From assembly GCA_030690405.1 (NCBI GenBank), contig JAUYGU010000136.1, positions 1 through 9,495 on the forward strand: DNA of 9,495 bases, written 5' to 3'. Source of the stretch: Dehalococcoidia bacterium (GTDB taxonomy: Bacteria; Chloroflexota; Dehalococcoidia; SM23-28-2; RBG-16-64-32). The position numbers and the translations under genes were made by a program. Numbering within the stretch: position 1 is the stretch's first letter; every line of letters starts with the position of its first letter. Below are positions 1-6,720 of this stretch, piece by piece. Below the pieces are notes generated by a model. That model saw nothing but the letters and a program-made list of their open reading frames with translations. It was not told where the DNA came from and searched no databases.

Positions 1-430
<430 letters not shown>

Positions 431-439
431 GCGGGCGTT

Positions 440-445
440 CCTCCT
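440..445 (-). promoter_or_regulatory. Ribosome binding site of tuf
   Basis: On the minus strand this reads AGGAGG, a perfect anti-16S match, 9 bases before the tuf ATG. It is the strongest translation signal at the left end and fits the high expression expected of EF-Tu. Confidence 0.85.
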
Positions 446-490
446 ATGCTGCGAACCGCGGGGCGGGCGTCAGGCGCGGCGCCCTACGCG

Positions 491-519
491 ATAATATCCC
501 GACTTTGCGAAATGTTCCA
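491..519 (-). promoter_or_regulatory. tuf: Possible secondary promoter for tuf
   Basis: Between the last tRNA and tuf the minus strand has TATTAT (491-496, five of six matches to the -10 consensus). It lies 17 bases after TGGAAC (514-519, only three of six to the -35 consensus). A short GC-rich inverted repeat (465-469 with 480-484) lies in the 5' leader that would follow. An internal promoter would let tuf be made independently of the tRNAs, but the -35 is weak and this AT-rich patch may only be a tRNA 3' processing region. Confidence 0.3.
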
Positions 520-524
520 TATGC

Positions 525-600
525 TGGAGCCCACGACCGGACTCGAACCGGTGACCCCGTTCTTACCAAGAACGTGCTCTACCTGCTGAGCTACGTGGGC
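525..600 (-). tRNA. tRNA-Thr (anticodon GGT)
   Basis: This is a complete cloverleaf on the minus strand, 76 bases including an encoded CCA (525-527). The acceptor stem GCCCACG pairs with CGTGGGC, the anticodon stem CGTTC with GAACG around loop TTGGTAA, and the T stem ACCGG with CCGGT around TTCGAGT. The anticodon GGT (plus-strand 565-567) reads ACC and ACU codons. The discriminator base is U. It is the third tRNA of the operon and the one nearest tuf, as thrT is in the E. coli tufB operon. Confidence 0.97.
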
Positions 601-670
601 CGGTCTGCCACCACGGCTGAGGAGCTGTCCCCCCGGCCTGTTACCTCCTTGATGCCTGCGGGTTCGTGTC

Positions 671-758
671 TGGTGGCGGGGGCAGGATTCGAACCTGCGT
701 AGCCCGTCAGGGCGCCGAGTTTACAGCCCGGTGGTATTAGCCACTCACCCACCCCGCC
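671..758 (-). tRNA. tRNA-Tyr (anticodon GTA)
   Basis: This is a class II tRNA of 88 bases including an encoded CCA (671-673). The acceptor stem GGCGGGG pairs with CCCCGCC, the anticodon loop is CTGTAAA with GTA at plus-strand 722-724, and the T stem is GCAGG with CCTGC. A long variable arm with a GCCC/GGGC stem is present, as expected for bacterial tRNA-Tyr. The discriminator is A. It is the middle tRNA of the operon, matching tyrU in the E. coli tufB operon. Confidence 0.97.
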
Positions 759-772
759 ACTGTCTGTCCGGT

Positions 773-829
773 TGCAGGAGGCTGAGACTGGCACAGGCCT
801 CCACCGCGAGCTGTCCCGGGCCTCCTGCA
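773..829 (-). repeat. Inverted repeat in the spacer between tRNA-Thr(TGT) and tRNA-Tyr
   Basis: Plus-strand bases 773-781 (TGCAGGAGG) are exactly complementary to 821-829 (CCTCCTGCA). The two 9-base arms would let the spacer of the precursor RNA fold into one hairpin that brings the flanking tRNAs close together. A role in RNase processing is inference. Confidence 0.45.
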
Positions 830-851
830 GGTTCAGCCTGCCTGTTGCTCC

Positions 852-926
852 TGGAGCCGAAGGGGGGAGTCGAACCCCCAACCTAGCGATTACAAATCGC
901 TTGCGCTACCGTTGCGCCACTTCGGC
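852..926 (-). tRNA. tRNA-Thr (anticodon TGT)
   Basis: This is a complete cloverleaf on the minus strand, 75 bases with an encoded CCA (852-854). The acceptor stem GCCGAAG pairs with CTTCGGC, the D stem is GCGC/GCGC, the anticodon stem AGCGA pairs with TCGCT around TTTGTAA, and the T stem is GGGGG/CCCCC. The anticodon TGT (plus-strand 892-894) reads ACA and, by wobble, other ACN codons. It is the first tRNA after the promoter, matching thrU in the E. coli tufB operon. Its sequence differs clearly from the second threonine tRNA, so the two are not recent copies of each other. Confidence 0.97.
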
Positions 927-976
927 CCCCCGACATTGTCGGGGCCTAAAATCCAAGGTTCGCTCCCGAGGAGCGA
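927..976 (-). promoter_or_regulatory. Structured leader of the tRNA-tuf transcript: two tandem hairpins
   Basis: Two compact inverted repeats lie between the predicted transcription start (about 981) and the first tRNA. One spans 960-976, with seven pairs and a 3-base loop (TCGCTCC and GGAGCGA). The other spans 928-944, with seven pairs and a 3-base loop (CCCCGAC and GTCGGGG), and ends one base from the 5' end of tRNA-Thr. Neither is followed by a T-run on the minus strand, so they do not look like terminators. They may guide 5' processing by RNase P or another nuclease; this is inference. Confidence 0.5.
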
Positions 977-987
977 CACCACACCGT

Positions 988-1016
988 ATTGTAGGTGCCG
1001 CCTTCCGCAAAGTCAA
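988..1016 (-). promoter_or_regulatory. Promoter of the tRNA-Thr/Tyr/Thr-tuf operon
   Basis: The minus strand has a -35 TTGACT (1011-1016, five of six matches) and a -10 TACAAT (988-993, five of six) separated by exactly 17 bases. This is a near-consensus housekeeping sigma promoter. Predicted transcription starts near 981, about 55 bases before tRNA-Thr(TGT). The strength fits a stable-RNA and EF-Tu operon. The bases just after the -10 are not especially GC-rich, so a classic stringent discriminator is not clear. Confidence 0.8.
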
Positions 1017-1018
1017 GG

Positions 1019-1060
1019 AAAATGCAGACTCTCCAGCGCCGCCGCGGCGGGGTGTCTGCA
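1019..1060 (-). terminator. Likely intrinsic terminator of the lytic transglycosylase gene
   Basis: On the minus strand TGCAGAC (1054-1060) pairs exactly with GTCTGCA (1023-1029). The enclosed segment is very GC-rich and contains the palindrome CCGCCGCGGCGG (1039-1050). The stem is followed directly by TTTT (1019-1022). It starts two bases after the transglycosylase stop codon. The T-run is short and the loop long, so efficiency is uncertain, but position and form fit termination before the tRNA promoter. Confidence 0.55.
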
Positions 1061-1062
1061 GC

Positions 1063-3333
1063 TCACCTCAGGGGCAGCGTTGGCCCATCGGCGAAGCCGT
1101 AAGCGTAGCGGTAACGGGCGTAGTGTTCAACCACCAACTCCACGTACGCCCTAGTCTCGCTGAGCCCGATCACCTCCAGGAACACATCCGGGTCCGCTCC
1201 GGCGGACTCACTCCAGCGCAGGGAGTTACCCGGGCCGCCGTTGTAGGCGGCGAGCGCCGCCGGTATGTCACTTTCGAACAGATTCAGCTGCGAGCCGAGG
1301 TAGTGGGAGCCGAAGCGGAGGCTCACCGTCGGCCGGAACAGGTCGGCGTAGGTGAAGTCCGGTTCGTCGATCTGACCGGCGATCTCGTCCGCGGTGGAAG
1401 GGATGACCTGGGTGAGGCCGAGGGCGCCGGCGGAGGACTCAGCCTCCGGGTCGAAGAAGCTCTCCTGGCGGACCAGCGCCAGCAGGAGCAGCGGCGGGAA
1501 GCCGTTCGCCTTCGCGGCGTCCGTCGCCAGGTCCAGGTACTCGTCGGGGTAGGCGAGGCGTAGCAGCTCGCGGGGTGCGTTCGGGCGCTCCCCAATGAGC
1601 CTGGCGGCGGCGCGGGCGGCCGCGGACGTTTGCCCTTCCCCATCGAGGGCGCGGGCCAGGCGGTAGAGCAGCCACGGGCGGCCGGCCACATCGTTGATGA
1701 GGTCCGCGAACTGGGCCTCCGCTTCCTGGCGGAGGCCTGCGTGGAGGAGCTCCAGGCCGCGTCGCCAGGGGAGGCCTTCGGTCAGGGCCCGGCGCGCCGC
1801 AACGTCCTCCGGTCCGGCCCAGGTTGTAAGCCAGGCCTCGACGGCTGGCCAGTCCGCGACAGGGACGTCAGGCGCGCCCTCGGTCAGGGTGAGCGGAGGC
1901 GCGCCCGCCAGCAGCGCCGCCGCCCGCAGCCCGTAGTAGCCCCAGGGCGCCGCGGCGGCGGCCGCCCGCAGGTGGGCGTCCGCCGTGGTGGTGTCGCCGG
2001 TGGCGAGGGCGGTCTTCGCCAGCCAGAACCGGGCGCGGGTGGCCTCATCCCCGCTGGCCAACGCCAGGTAGCGGTTCCAGTGGACGGCGGCGTCGCCGGG
2101 CCGGCCCGCGCGGAAGCGCAGGAGGCCGGCCCGGAACAGCGCTTCCGCTGCGCGCTGTGAGCGCGGCGAGGCGACGGCGAGGGCGGCGTATGCGGCAACC
2201 GCCTCGTCCGTGCGGCCGAGCGTTTCCAGGAGGAGGGCGCGCTCCCAGGCGGCCTCGCCGTAGACCTGTTGACCCTCGAGCCCGGCGAGGCCGGCCAGGG
2301 CGGCGTCGTACTGCGCCAGGGCTTCATCGTTGCTGCCGTCGCGTTCGGCGAGGAGCGCCAGGTAGTAGCGGGCGCGGGCTTGTCCAAGGGCGCTCTGGTC
2401 CTGGTCGAGGACGGCATGGAACGCGGCCGAGGCGAAGTCGTTCTCGCCGCGAGTAAACAGGACGACGGCGCGGTCGATGGTGTCGAGGGCGAGACGCCCT
2501 TGGCCTAGCGCGTCGAGGGCGCGGTTGTGCCAGGGGTAGTCCCGGACGAGGGTGACGAGGGCGTCCTGGTAGCGCTGGTCATCGCCAAGGCGCAGGGCCA
2601 GGGTGGCCAGGAGCGAGAGAGCATCCCCCCGCTGGCTGGCCGTGGCGCCTTCGTCGGCCGCGCGCTGCCAGGCGGCAAGCGCTTCCGTGCCGCGGTCGCT
2701 CGCCTCCAGGCCGTGGGCGAGGGCGAACAGTGCGCTGGTCTCCTGGGGCGGCGGCAGATCGTCCGCCAGCGCGAGCTGGAGCTGCTTGATGGCGGCCACG
2801 TCTTCGCCGTCGGCGGTCAGCGCGGCGGCGAGCCGGAGGCGGACCTGGGCGGCGGCATCGCCGCCGGCTTCGATGTATTTGGCGAGGGCTTCGCGGGCGG
2901 TGTCCGTGTGGCCGGCCTCCTGGCGGGCCGCGCCCAGAAGGAGAAGCGCCTGCTGCCGCTCCTCGGCCGGCGGGTTTTCGTCCAGGAGGGCGGTGAGGGA
3001 GCTCTCCACGTCGTCGATCCGGTCCTCCCGATAGTGGACGCGGGCGGCGCTCTGGATGGCGCGGCGCCACTCCGCGCCTCCCTTTTTGCTGGACCCGGCG
3101 ACGGCGTCGTAGATCGCCAGCGCCTGCTCAGCGTCACCGTCGTGGAGGAGCTTGTCGGCGAGGTCGAGGTCCAGGGGCACGTCCGGCGAAGGTCCGGGGA
3201 CCTCGTCCGTGGCGCGTGGGGTGCTGGTGGGCGGCCTGGAGCCGGCGCCGATGCCGCAGGCGCCGATGAGCACGAGGAAGAGCGTGGCCAGCAGCAAGAA
3301 TGGGAGCGCCGACAGGCGTCTGCGGCGGGCCAC
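1063..3333 (-). CDS. Slt-type lytic transglycosylase lipoprotein with TPR-like helical repeats
   Basis: The protein has 756 residues and is predicted to cleave the MurNAc-GlcNAc bond of peptidoglycan with 1,6-anhydro product formation. Residues 1-26 form a lipoprotein signal: RRRR, a hydrophobic stretch, then lipobox IGAC with Cys26. A Pro/Ser/Thr linker (about 30-55) follows, then a long alanine-rich helical region of TPR-like repeats (about 57-600). The C-terminal SLT domain carries RQES (Glu624 the likely catalytic acid), GALGLTQVIPSTA at about 636-648, AYNGG at 696-700 and the late LSETRAYVELV motif. This layout, a helical superstructure then an SLT domain, is that of the Slt70 family, but here it is lipid-anchored. 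The start is GTG with no clear Shine-Dalgarno; the frame stays open upstream to about 3390 without another good start, and the signal peptide fits the GTG. It is divergent from the unknown gene and alr. Confidence 0.93.
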   Translation of the reverse strand: MARRRRLSALPFLLLATLFLVLIGACGIGAGSRPPTSTPRATDEVPGPSPDVPLDLDLADKLLHDGDAEQALAIYDAVAGSSKKGGAEWRRAIQSAARVHYREDRIDDVESSLTALLDENPPAEERQQALLLLGAARQEAGHTDTAREALAKYIEAGGDAAAQVRLRLAAALTADGEDVAAIKQLQLALADDLPPPQETSALFALAHGLEASDRGTEALAAWQRAADEGATASQRGDALSLLATLALRLGDDQRYQDALVTLVRDYPWHNRALDALGQGRLALDTIDRAVVLFTRGENDFASAAFHAVLDQDQSALGQARARYYLALLAERDGSNDEALAQYDAALAGLAGLEGQQVYGEAAWERALLLETLGRTDEAVAAYAALAVASPRSQRAAEALFRAGLLRFRAGRPGDAAVHWNRYLALASGDEATRARFWLAKTALATGDTTTADAHLRAAAAAAPWGYYGLRAAALLAGAPPLTLTEGAPDVPVADWPAVEAWLTTWAGPEDVAARRALTEGLPWRRGLELLHAGLRQEAEAQFADLINDVAGRPWLLYRLARALDGEGQTSAAARAAARLIGERPNAPRELLRLAYPDEYLDLATDAAKANGFPPLLLLALVRQESFFDPEAESSAGALGLTQVIPSTADEIAGQIDEPDFTYADLFRPTVSLRFGSHYLGSQLNLFESDIPAALAAYNGGPGNSLRWSESAGADPDVFLEVIGLSETRAYVELVVEHYARYRYAYGFADGPTLPLR

Positions 3334-3362
3334 GGCGCGTCTGGGGTGCGTCCCGTAATTCG

Positions 3363-3392
3363 TTGACAGCCCTCCAAACCCGATGTTACGCT
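3363..3392 (+). promoter_or_regulatory. Promoter for the unknown gene and probably alr
   Basis: A perfect -35 TTGACA (3363-3368) is followed after 18 bases by TACGCT (3387-3392), which keeps the TA...T core of the -10. Transcription would begin near 3399-3400. That is 43 bases before the ATG at 3443, but only about 4 bases before the alternative GTG at 3404. The signal overlaps a leftward promoter candidate for the transglycosylase. Confidence 0.5.
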
Positions 3393-3412
3393 AGCCCCGT
3401 CCGGTGCCGCAA
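3383..3412 (-). promoter_or_regulatory. Candidate promoter for the lytic transglycosylase, overlapping the rightward promoter
   Basis: The minus strand has TTGCGG (3407-3412) and, after 18 bases, TAACAT (3383-3388). Each is four of six against consensus. Transcription would start near 3375, about 42 bases before the GTG start. The two -10 elements share bases 3387-3388, so the divergent promoters would compete for polymerase. A GGAGG (3371-3375) lies too far from the GTG to serve as its ribosome binding site. Confidence 0.35.
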
Positions 3413-3442
3413 TCTAGGCTCCCCCTTTTTCTAGCGCGCCCT

Positions 3443-3925
3443 ATGAACCTCATCCGTTGCACTATCGTAGACCGCAAGGGGGCGATTAGCCTCGTCGCCC
3501 ACGCCGACGCCTTGCCGTCCCTGGTGGCGGCCTGCACCGCCAACCCGTCCGGCCTCGATGAGCTCCTGGCGCTCAGCGAGCCCTATTACCGGGGGTTGCG
3601 CGAGTACGTGGAGTCTGGCCTGGCCGTGTTCGATGAGATGAACGTGCGCGGCCGCTACGGGGCGATCCACGAAACGCTGCGCCGGATGGCGCCGGAGCGG
3701 CAGCCGGTGTTTCGCGTGGTGGACAGCGTGACGCGGGAGGTCAGCCTGCGGCCGGTGAACGCGGGGGCGATTATCTTCAACCTGAGGGCGAAGCGCATAG
3801 TGCAGATTATGAACTCCTACCGCGAGATCCGTCGCATAGGCCACGCCCGCATCTTCGATGGCGCGGGCTACACGGACGCCGTCTTCAGTTACCGTCTGCC
3901 GGGGGAGTGGGCGATTGTGCCGTAG
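3443..3925 (+). CDS. Uncharacterised 160-residue protein upstream of alanine racemase
   Basis: I do not recognise this family. The protein is soluble-looking, with no signal peptide or membrane segment. The N-terminal part (1-35) alternates short hydrophobic stretches and begins MNLIRCTIVDRKG. The middle (36-85) looks helical and charged. The C-terminal third is rich in Arg and Ile, with FNLRAKRIVQIMNSY at about 112-126, RRIGHARIFDG at 130-140, and a YRLPGEWAIVP ending. Regular codon use and a gap-free frame make it a real gene. The ATG has no Shine-Dalgarno; a GTG at 3404 in the same frame would add 13 residues (MPQSRLPLFLARP) and lies about 4 bases from the predicted transcription start. 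It is 56 bases upstream of alr on the same strand, so the two may be co-transcribed, and it is divergent from the lytic transglycosylase. A link with the cell envelope is suggested by neighbours only. Confidence 0.75.
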   Translation: MNLIRCTIVDRKGAISLVAHADALPSLVAACTANPSGLDELLALSEPYYRGLREYVESGLAVFDEMNVRGRYGAIHETLRRMAPERQPVFRVVDSVTREVSLRPVNAGAIIFNLRAKRIVQIMNSYREIRRIGHARIFDGAGYTDAVFSYRLPGEWAIVP

Positions 3926-3981
3926 ATTGGAAGTCGAGAAACTTTTCGGCAGGCCCGGCGTTGTAGACAATTGGAGTAAGA

Positions 3982-5184
3982 ATGGCTCTTGACGGCCAGC
4001 AGACCAACGGCTGGTGGGGGCGTCCTCTCTGGGCAGAGATAGACCTGGACGCCCTCGCCTATAATGTGGCCTCCTTGAAGGGGCAGGCCGGCCCCGCGGC
4101 GATGGCCGCCGTGGTGAAGGCCAACGCCTACGGCCACGGTGCCGTCGGCATCGCCCAGGCCGCCCTCGAGGCGGGGGCGGAGAGGCTGGCCGTTATCTGC
4201 GTGGACGAGGGCGAGCAGCTCCGCCGGGCAGGCATCCGCGCTCCTATCCTGGTGATGGGGCACTCGCCCGTGAGCGACGCCCGCCGCATCGTCGAGCTGG
4301 AGCTCACGCCCACCGTCAACTCGCTGGAGATGGCCCGGGCCCTGGCGCGCGAGGCCGACGCCGCCGGCGTGTGCCAGCCCCTCCACCTGAAGGAGGACAC
4401 CGGCCTAAACCGCTACGGCCTGCCGCCGGCGGAGATCGTCCCCCTGGCGGAGGCGCTGCGCGGGATCCCGGCCCTGGATGTCGAAGGGATATTCACCCAC
4501 TTCGCCAGCGCTGATGAGGGCGATAAGCGGTTCACGCTTGAGCAGTACACGATCTTCCGCACCGTCGTGGAGAAGCTCTCCTGGATTCCGATGCGCCACG
4601 TGTCCAACACGGCCACCCTCTTGGACCGGCCGGAGATGAGCCTGGACCTGGTGCGCCCCGGCGTGGGGATGTTCGGCCTCTACCCCTCCCAGTACGTTAG
4701 CCGCTCGCTTAACCTGAGGCCGGTCCTGAGCCTGAAGAGCCGCGTCGCCCGGCTTACGTCGATCGCTCCCGGCGATAGCGTGAGCTACGGCCGCACCTGG
4801 CGGGCCAACCGGCCCAGCGTGATCGCCCTCGTCATGTGCGGCTACGGCGATGGGCTGCCGCGAGTGCTCTCCAACCGGGGCTCCGTTCTGGTCGCGGGAA
4901 GGCGCGTGCCGATGGTGGGCCGGATCTGCATGGACATGTGCATGGCGGACGTCACGGACGTGGCGGACGTTGCAGAGGGGGATGAGGTGGTGATCATCGG
5001 CCGTCAGGGAGAGGCGGAGATAGCGGCCCAGGAGATCGGTGACCTCTGCGGCACGATTAGCTACGAGATTCTCTGCGGGATCACGGCCCGCGTTCCGCGC
5101 CTGTACCTTAGGGCCGGGCGGCTGGTCGGAACGGAGACGTTGACGACACCGCTGGCCCGGGAAGCGCCCGTGAGCGCCGGCTGA
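3982..5184 (+). CDS. alr: Alanine racemase
   Basis: This PLP enzyme interconverts L- and D-alanine, supplying D-Ala for the peptidoglycan stem peptide in the cytoplasm. It has 400 residues, close to the family's usual 360-400. AVVKANAYGHG at 44-53 carries the PLP lysine (Lys46) in the TIM-barrel domain. SYGRTW has the second catalytic base (Tyr269) in the C-terminal beta domain. Also visible are LKEDTGLNRYG (136-146; Lys137 and Arg144 at the conserved sites), MCGYGDGLPR and GRICMDM (313-319). Glu138 sits where Val, Leu or Met is common; the rest of the site is intact. The N-terminal extension of about 12 residues (MALDGQQTNGWW) is not conserved in character. The ATG has GGAG at 3973-3976, five bases upstream. 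The next gene starts 67 bases downstream on the same strand and is also cell-wall related, so a wall operon is plausible. Confidence 0.97.
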   Translation: MALDGQQTNGWWGRPLWAEIDLDALAYNVASLKGQAGPAAMAAVVKANAYGHGAVGIAQAALEAGAERLAVICVDEGEQLRRAGIRAPILVMGHSPVSDARRIVELELTPTVNSLEMARALAREADAAGVCQPLHLKEDTGLNRYGLPPAEIVPLAEALRGIPALDVEGIFTHFASADEGDKRFTLEQYTIFRTVVEKLSWIPMRHVSNTATLLDRPEMSLDLVRPGVGMFGLYPSQYVSRSLNLRPVLSLKSRVARLTSIAPGDSVSYGRTWRANRPSVIALVMCGYGDGLPRVLSNRGSVLVAGRRVPMVGRICMDMCMADVTDVADVAEGDEVVIIGRQGEAEIAAQEIGDLCGTISYEILCGITARVPRLYLRAGRLVGTETLTTPLAREAPVSAG

Positions 5185-5234
5185 CCGCCGCCCGGGTTGA
5201 AGGCAGGCACGGAGGGTTCTTGACAGTGATATCC

Positions 5235-5241
5235 AGGGGAG
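5235..5241 (+). promoter_or_regulatory. Ribosome binding site of the LCP gene
   Basis: AGGGGAG ends 10 bases before the ATG at 5252 and supports that start. The predicted protein then has a short basic tail before its membrane segment, as usual for LCP proteins. Confidence 0.6.
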
Positions 5242-5251
5242 TGACTGCGCG

Positions 5252-6661
5252 ATGAGCTGGGAGCGCCCGCGCTTTGAGCGGCCGCCGAGGCCGGACCAGC
5301 CGCCGCCCGAGGCGCGGAGGGGCCACCGGTTCAACCCCCTCCTCATCTTCGGCATCTCGGTGTTCGCGGTGGCCGCCTTTTACGTCCTCCTCATCGTCGC
5401 CACGAAGGCGGACGACATCTTCTTTCCGGGTAACGAGTTCAAGATAGGCATCAACATACCGGGCGTCGACAGCGGCGCGGACCCGGCAGCGGCCGACATC
5501 AACCAGCGGATCAACATCCTCTTCCTGGGCCTTGACCGCCGCATCGGCGTTCCCAACGGGACGCCGGCCCGCACCGACTCCGTCTTCGTGCTCACTATCG
5601 ACCCCTACAGCAAGACGGCGGGTGTCTTCTCGATCCCCCGCGACCTGCTAGTCGAGATACCAGACGGCTCCGGCGGCTACGTCACGGACCGCATCAACGT
5701 GGTCTGGGAGGAGGGTCGCTTCACCTACAAGGACTACCCAGGCGGCGGCCCCGGCCTCATCAAGGACACGATCAAGCACAACTTCGACATCCCAATCGAC
5801 AACTACGTGATCCTGGACTTCCAGAACTTCATCGATATCATCGATGAAGTCGGCGGCATCGAAGTTGACGTGCCGGAGTACGTGGCTGATTACGACTACA
5901 CGGACTGCCAAGGCTGCTACGGCACGGTGGTGGAGTTCTCCGCGGGGCCGCAGCACATGGACGGCAAGACCGCCCTGGCCTATGCCCGTCTCCGCAAGAT
6001 GGACAGCGACTTCAAGCGGATCGAGCGTCAGCAGCTGGTGATCCAGGCCACCGCGGAGAAGGCGCTGAGCATCAACCTGCTCACGTCACCGGGGAAGGCG
6101 CTGGACCTCTACAAGAAGTACAGGGATGCGGTGGACACGGACATGAACGATTTCTTGATTCCGGGGCTGGCGAAGCTGGCGCAGCAGATAGGCACCGACA
6201 ACATCCGGATGGTGTCGATAGCCAGTGCCACTTACCCCTGTCCCGATTGTCCGGCCTCTGTCCTGAACGCGGACTGGGACAAGGTGAACGAGCTGAAGGC
6301 GCAGGTGTTCTCCGACGGGCGGATTCAGGCGGAGGGGGCGCTGGTGGAGCTGCAGAACGGAACGGAGCAGGCGGGAATGGCGGAGGAGTTTGCGGGCTTC
6401 CTGCGGAAGCAGGGCATCTCAGACCAGGATCTGCTGCTGAGCGATGCGGCCACGGTCCACCAGCGCACGCTGATAGTGGACCGCAGCGGCAAGGAGTACA
6501 CAGCAAAGAAGCTGGCGGAGTGGCTGAACGTTCCCAGCGATCGCGTGATCAGCGGTTCCGATGCCGCTTCTGCCGAGGTCGCCGACGCCACCGGCGATAT
6601 CGTGGTGGTCATCGGCTCGGACGCCCGTCTGGCGACGGCCGCCGTCGGCTCCGGGAACTAG
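5252..6661 (+). CDS. LytR-CpsA-Psr (LCP) family protein with C-terminal LytR_C domain
   Basis: LCP proteins transfer lipid-linked glycopolymers (teichoic acid, arabinogalactan or capsule type) onto peptidoglycan outside the membrane. The 469-residue protein has a short Arg/Pro-rich cytoplasmic N-terminus (1-27), one membrane segment (about 29-50) and the LCP domain (about 86-265). Key residues are visible: NILFLGLD at 88-95, RTDS at 107-110, SIPRD at 127-131, YARLRK at 244-249 and DSDFKRIERQQ at 251-261, covering the Asp/Arg/Gln positions that bind pyrophosphate and metal. The C-terminal part (about 363-458, from VELQNGT to VIGSDAR) has the form of the LytR_C domain. Two CxxC pairs stand out, Cys219/222 inside the LCP domain and Cys330/333 in the linker. 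The ATG is preceded by AGGGGAG (5235-5241). The acceptor and donor polymers are unknown. It follows alr and converges with the SCP2 gene. Confidence 0.95.
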   Translation: MSWERPRFERPPRPDQPPPEARRGHRFNPLLIFGISVFAVAAFYVLLIVATKADDIFFPGNEFKIGINIPGVDSGADPAAADINQRINILFLGLDRRIGVPNGTPARTDSVFVLTIDPYSKTAGVFSIPRDLLVEIPDGSGGYVTDRINVVWEEGRFTYKDYPGGGPGLIKDTIKHNFDIPIDNYVILDFQNFIDIIDEVGGIEVDVPEYVADYDYTDCQGCYGTVVEFSAGPQHMDGKTALAYARLRKMDSDFKRIERQQLVIQATAEKALSINLLTSPGKALDLYKKYRDAVDTDMNDFLIPGLAKLAQQIGTDNIRMVSIASATYPCPDCPASVLNADWDKVNELKAQVFSDGRIQAEGALVELQNGTEQAGMAEEFAGFLRKQGISDQDLLLSDAATVHQRTLIVDRSGKEYTAKKLAEWLNVPSDRVISGSDAASAEVADATGDIVVVIGSDARLATAAVGSGN

Positions 6662-6720
6662 CGCAGCTACAGCGCCAGCTTCTCAGTATTCAGTTGTTCG
6701 TTTGCTGCGGGGGCGGGTCT

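Noticed and set aside
601..670. Possible missing tRNA-Gly between tRNA-Tyr and tRNA-Thr(GGT)
   Set aside because: No cloverleaf, GG(T)TTCRA T-loop or acceptor pair can be built in this gap.
2527..3366. Long plus-strand open frame (279 codons) opposite the transglycosylase gene
   Set aside because: It is antisense to a clear SLT/TPR protein. Its translation is Gly/Arg/Val-rich with no domain, as expected from a high-GC shadow frame.
5220..5225. TTGACA upstream of the LCP gene as a -35 element
   Set aside because: No -10-like hexamer lies 15-19 bases downstream, and the ribosome binding site and start codon occupy that place.
4405..5355. Minus-strand open frame (316 codons) opposite alr
   Set aside because: It covers the conserved alr motifs on the other strand and runs through the alr/LCP junction. 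There is no family signature.
6662..6720. Bidirectional terminator between the LCP and SCP2 genes
   Set aside because: Only weak 4-base inverted repeats and no adequate T-run on either strand, so I do not call one.
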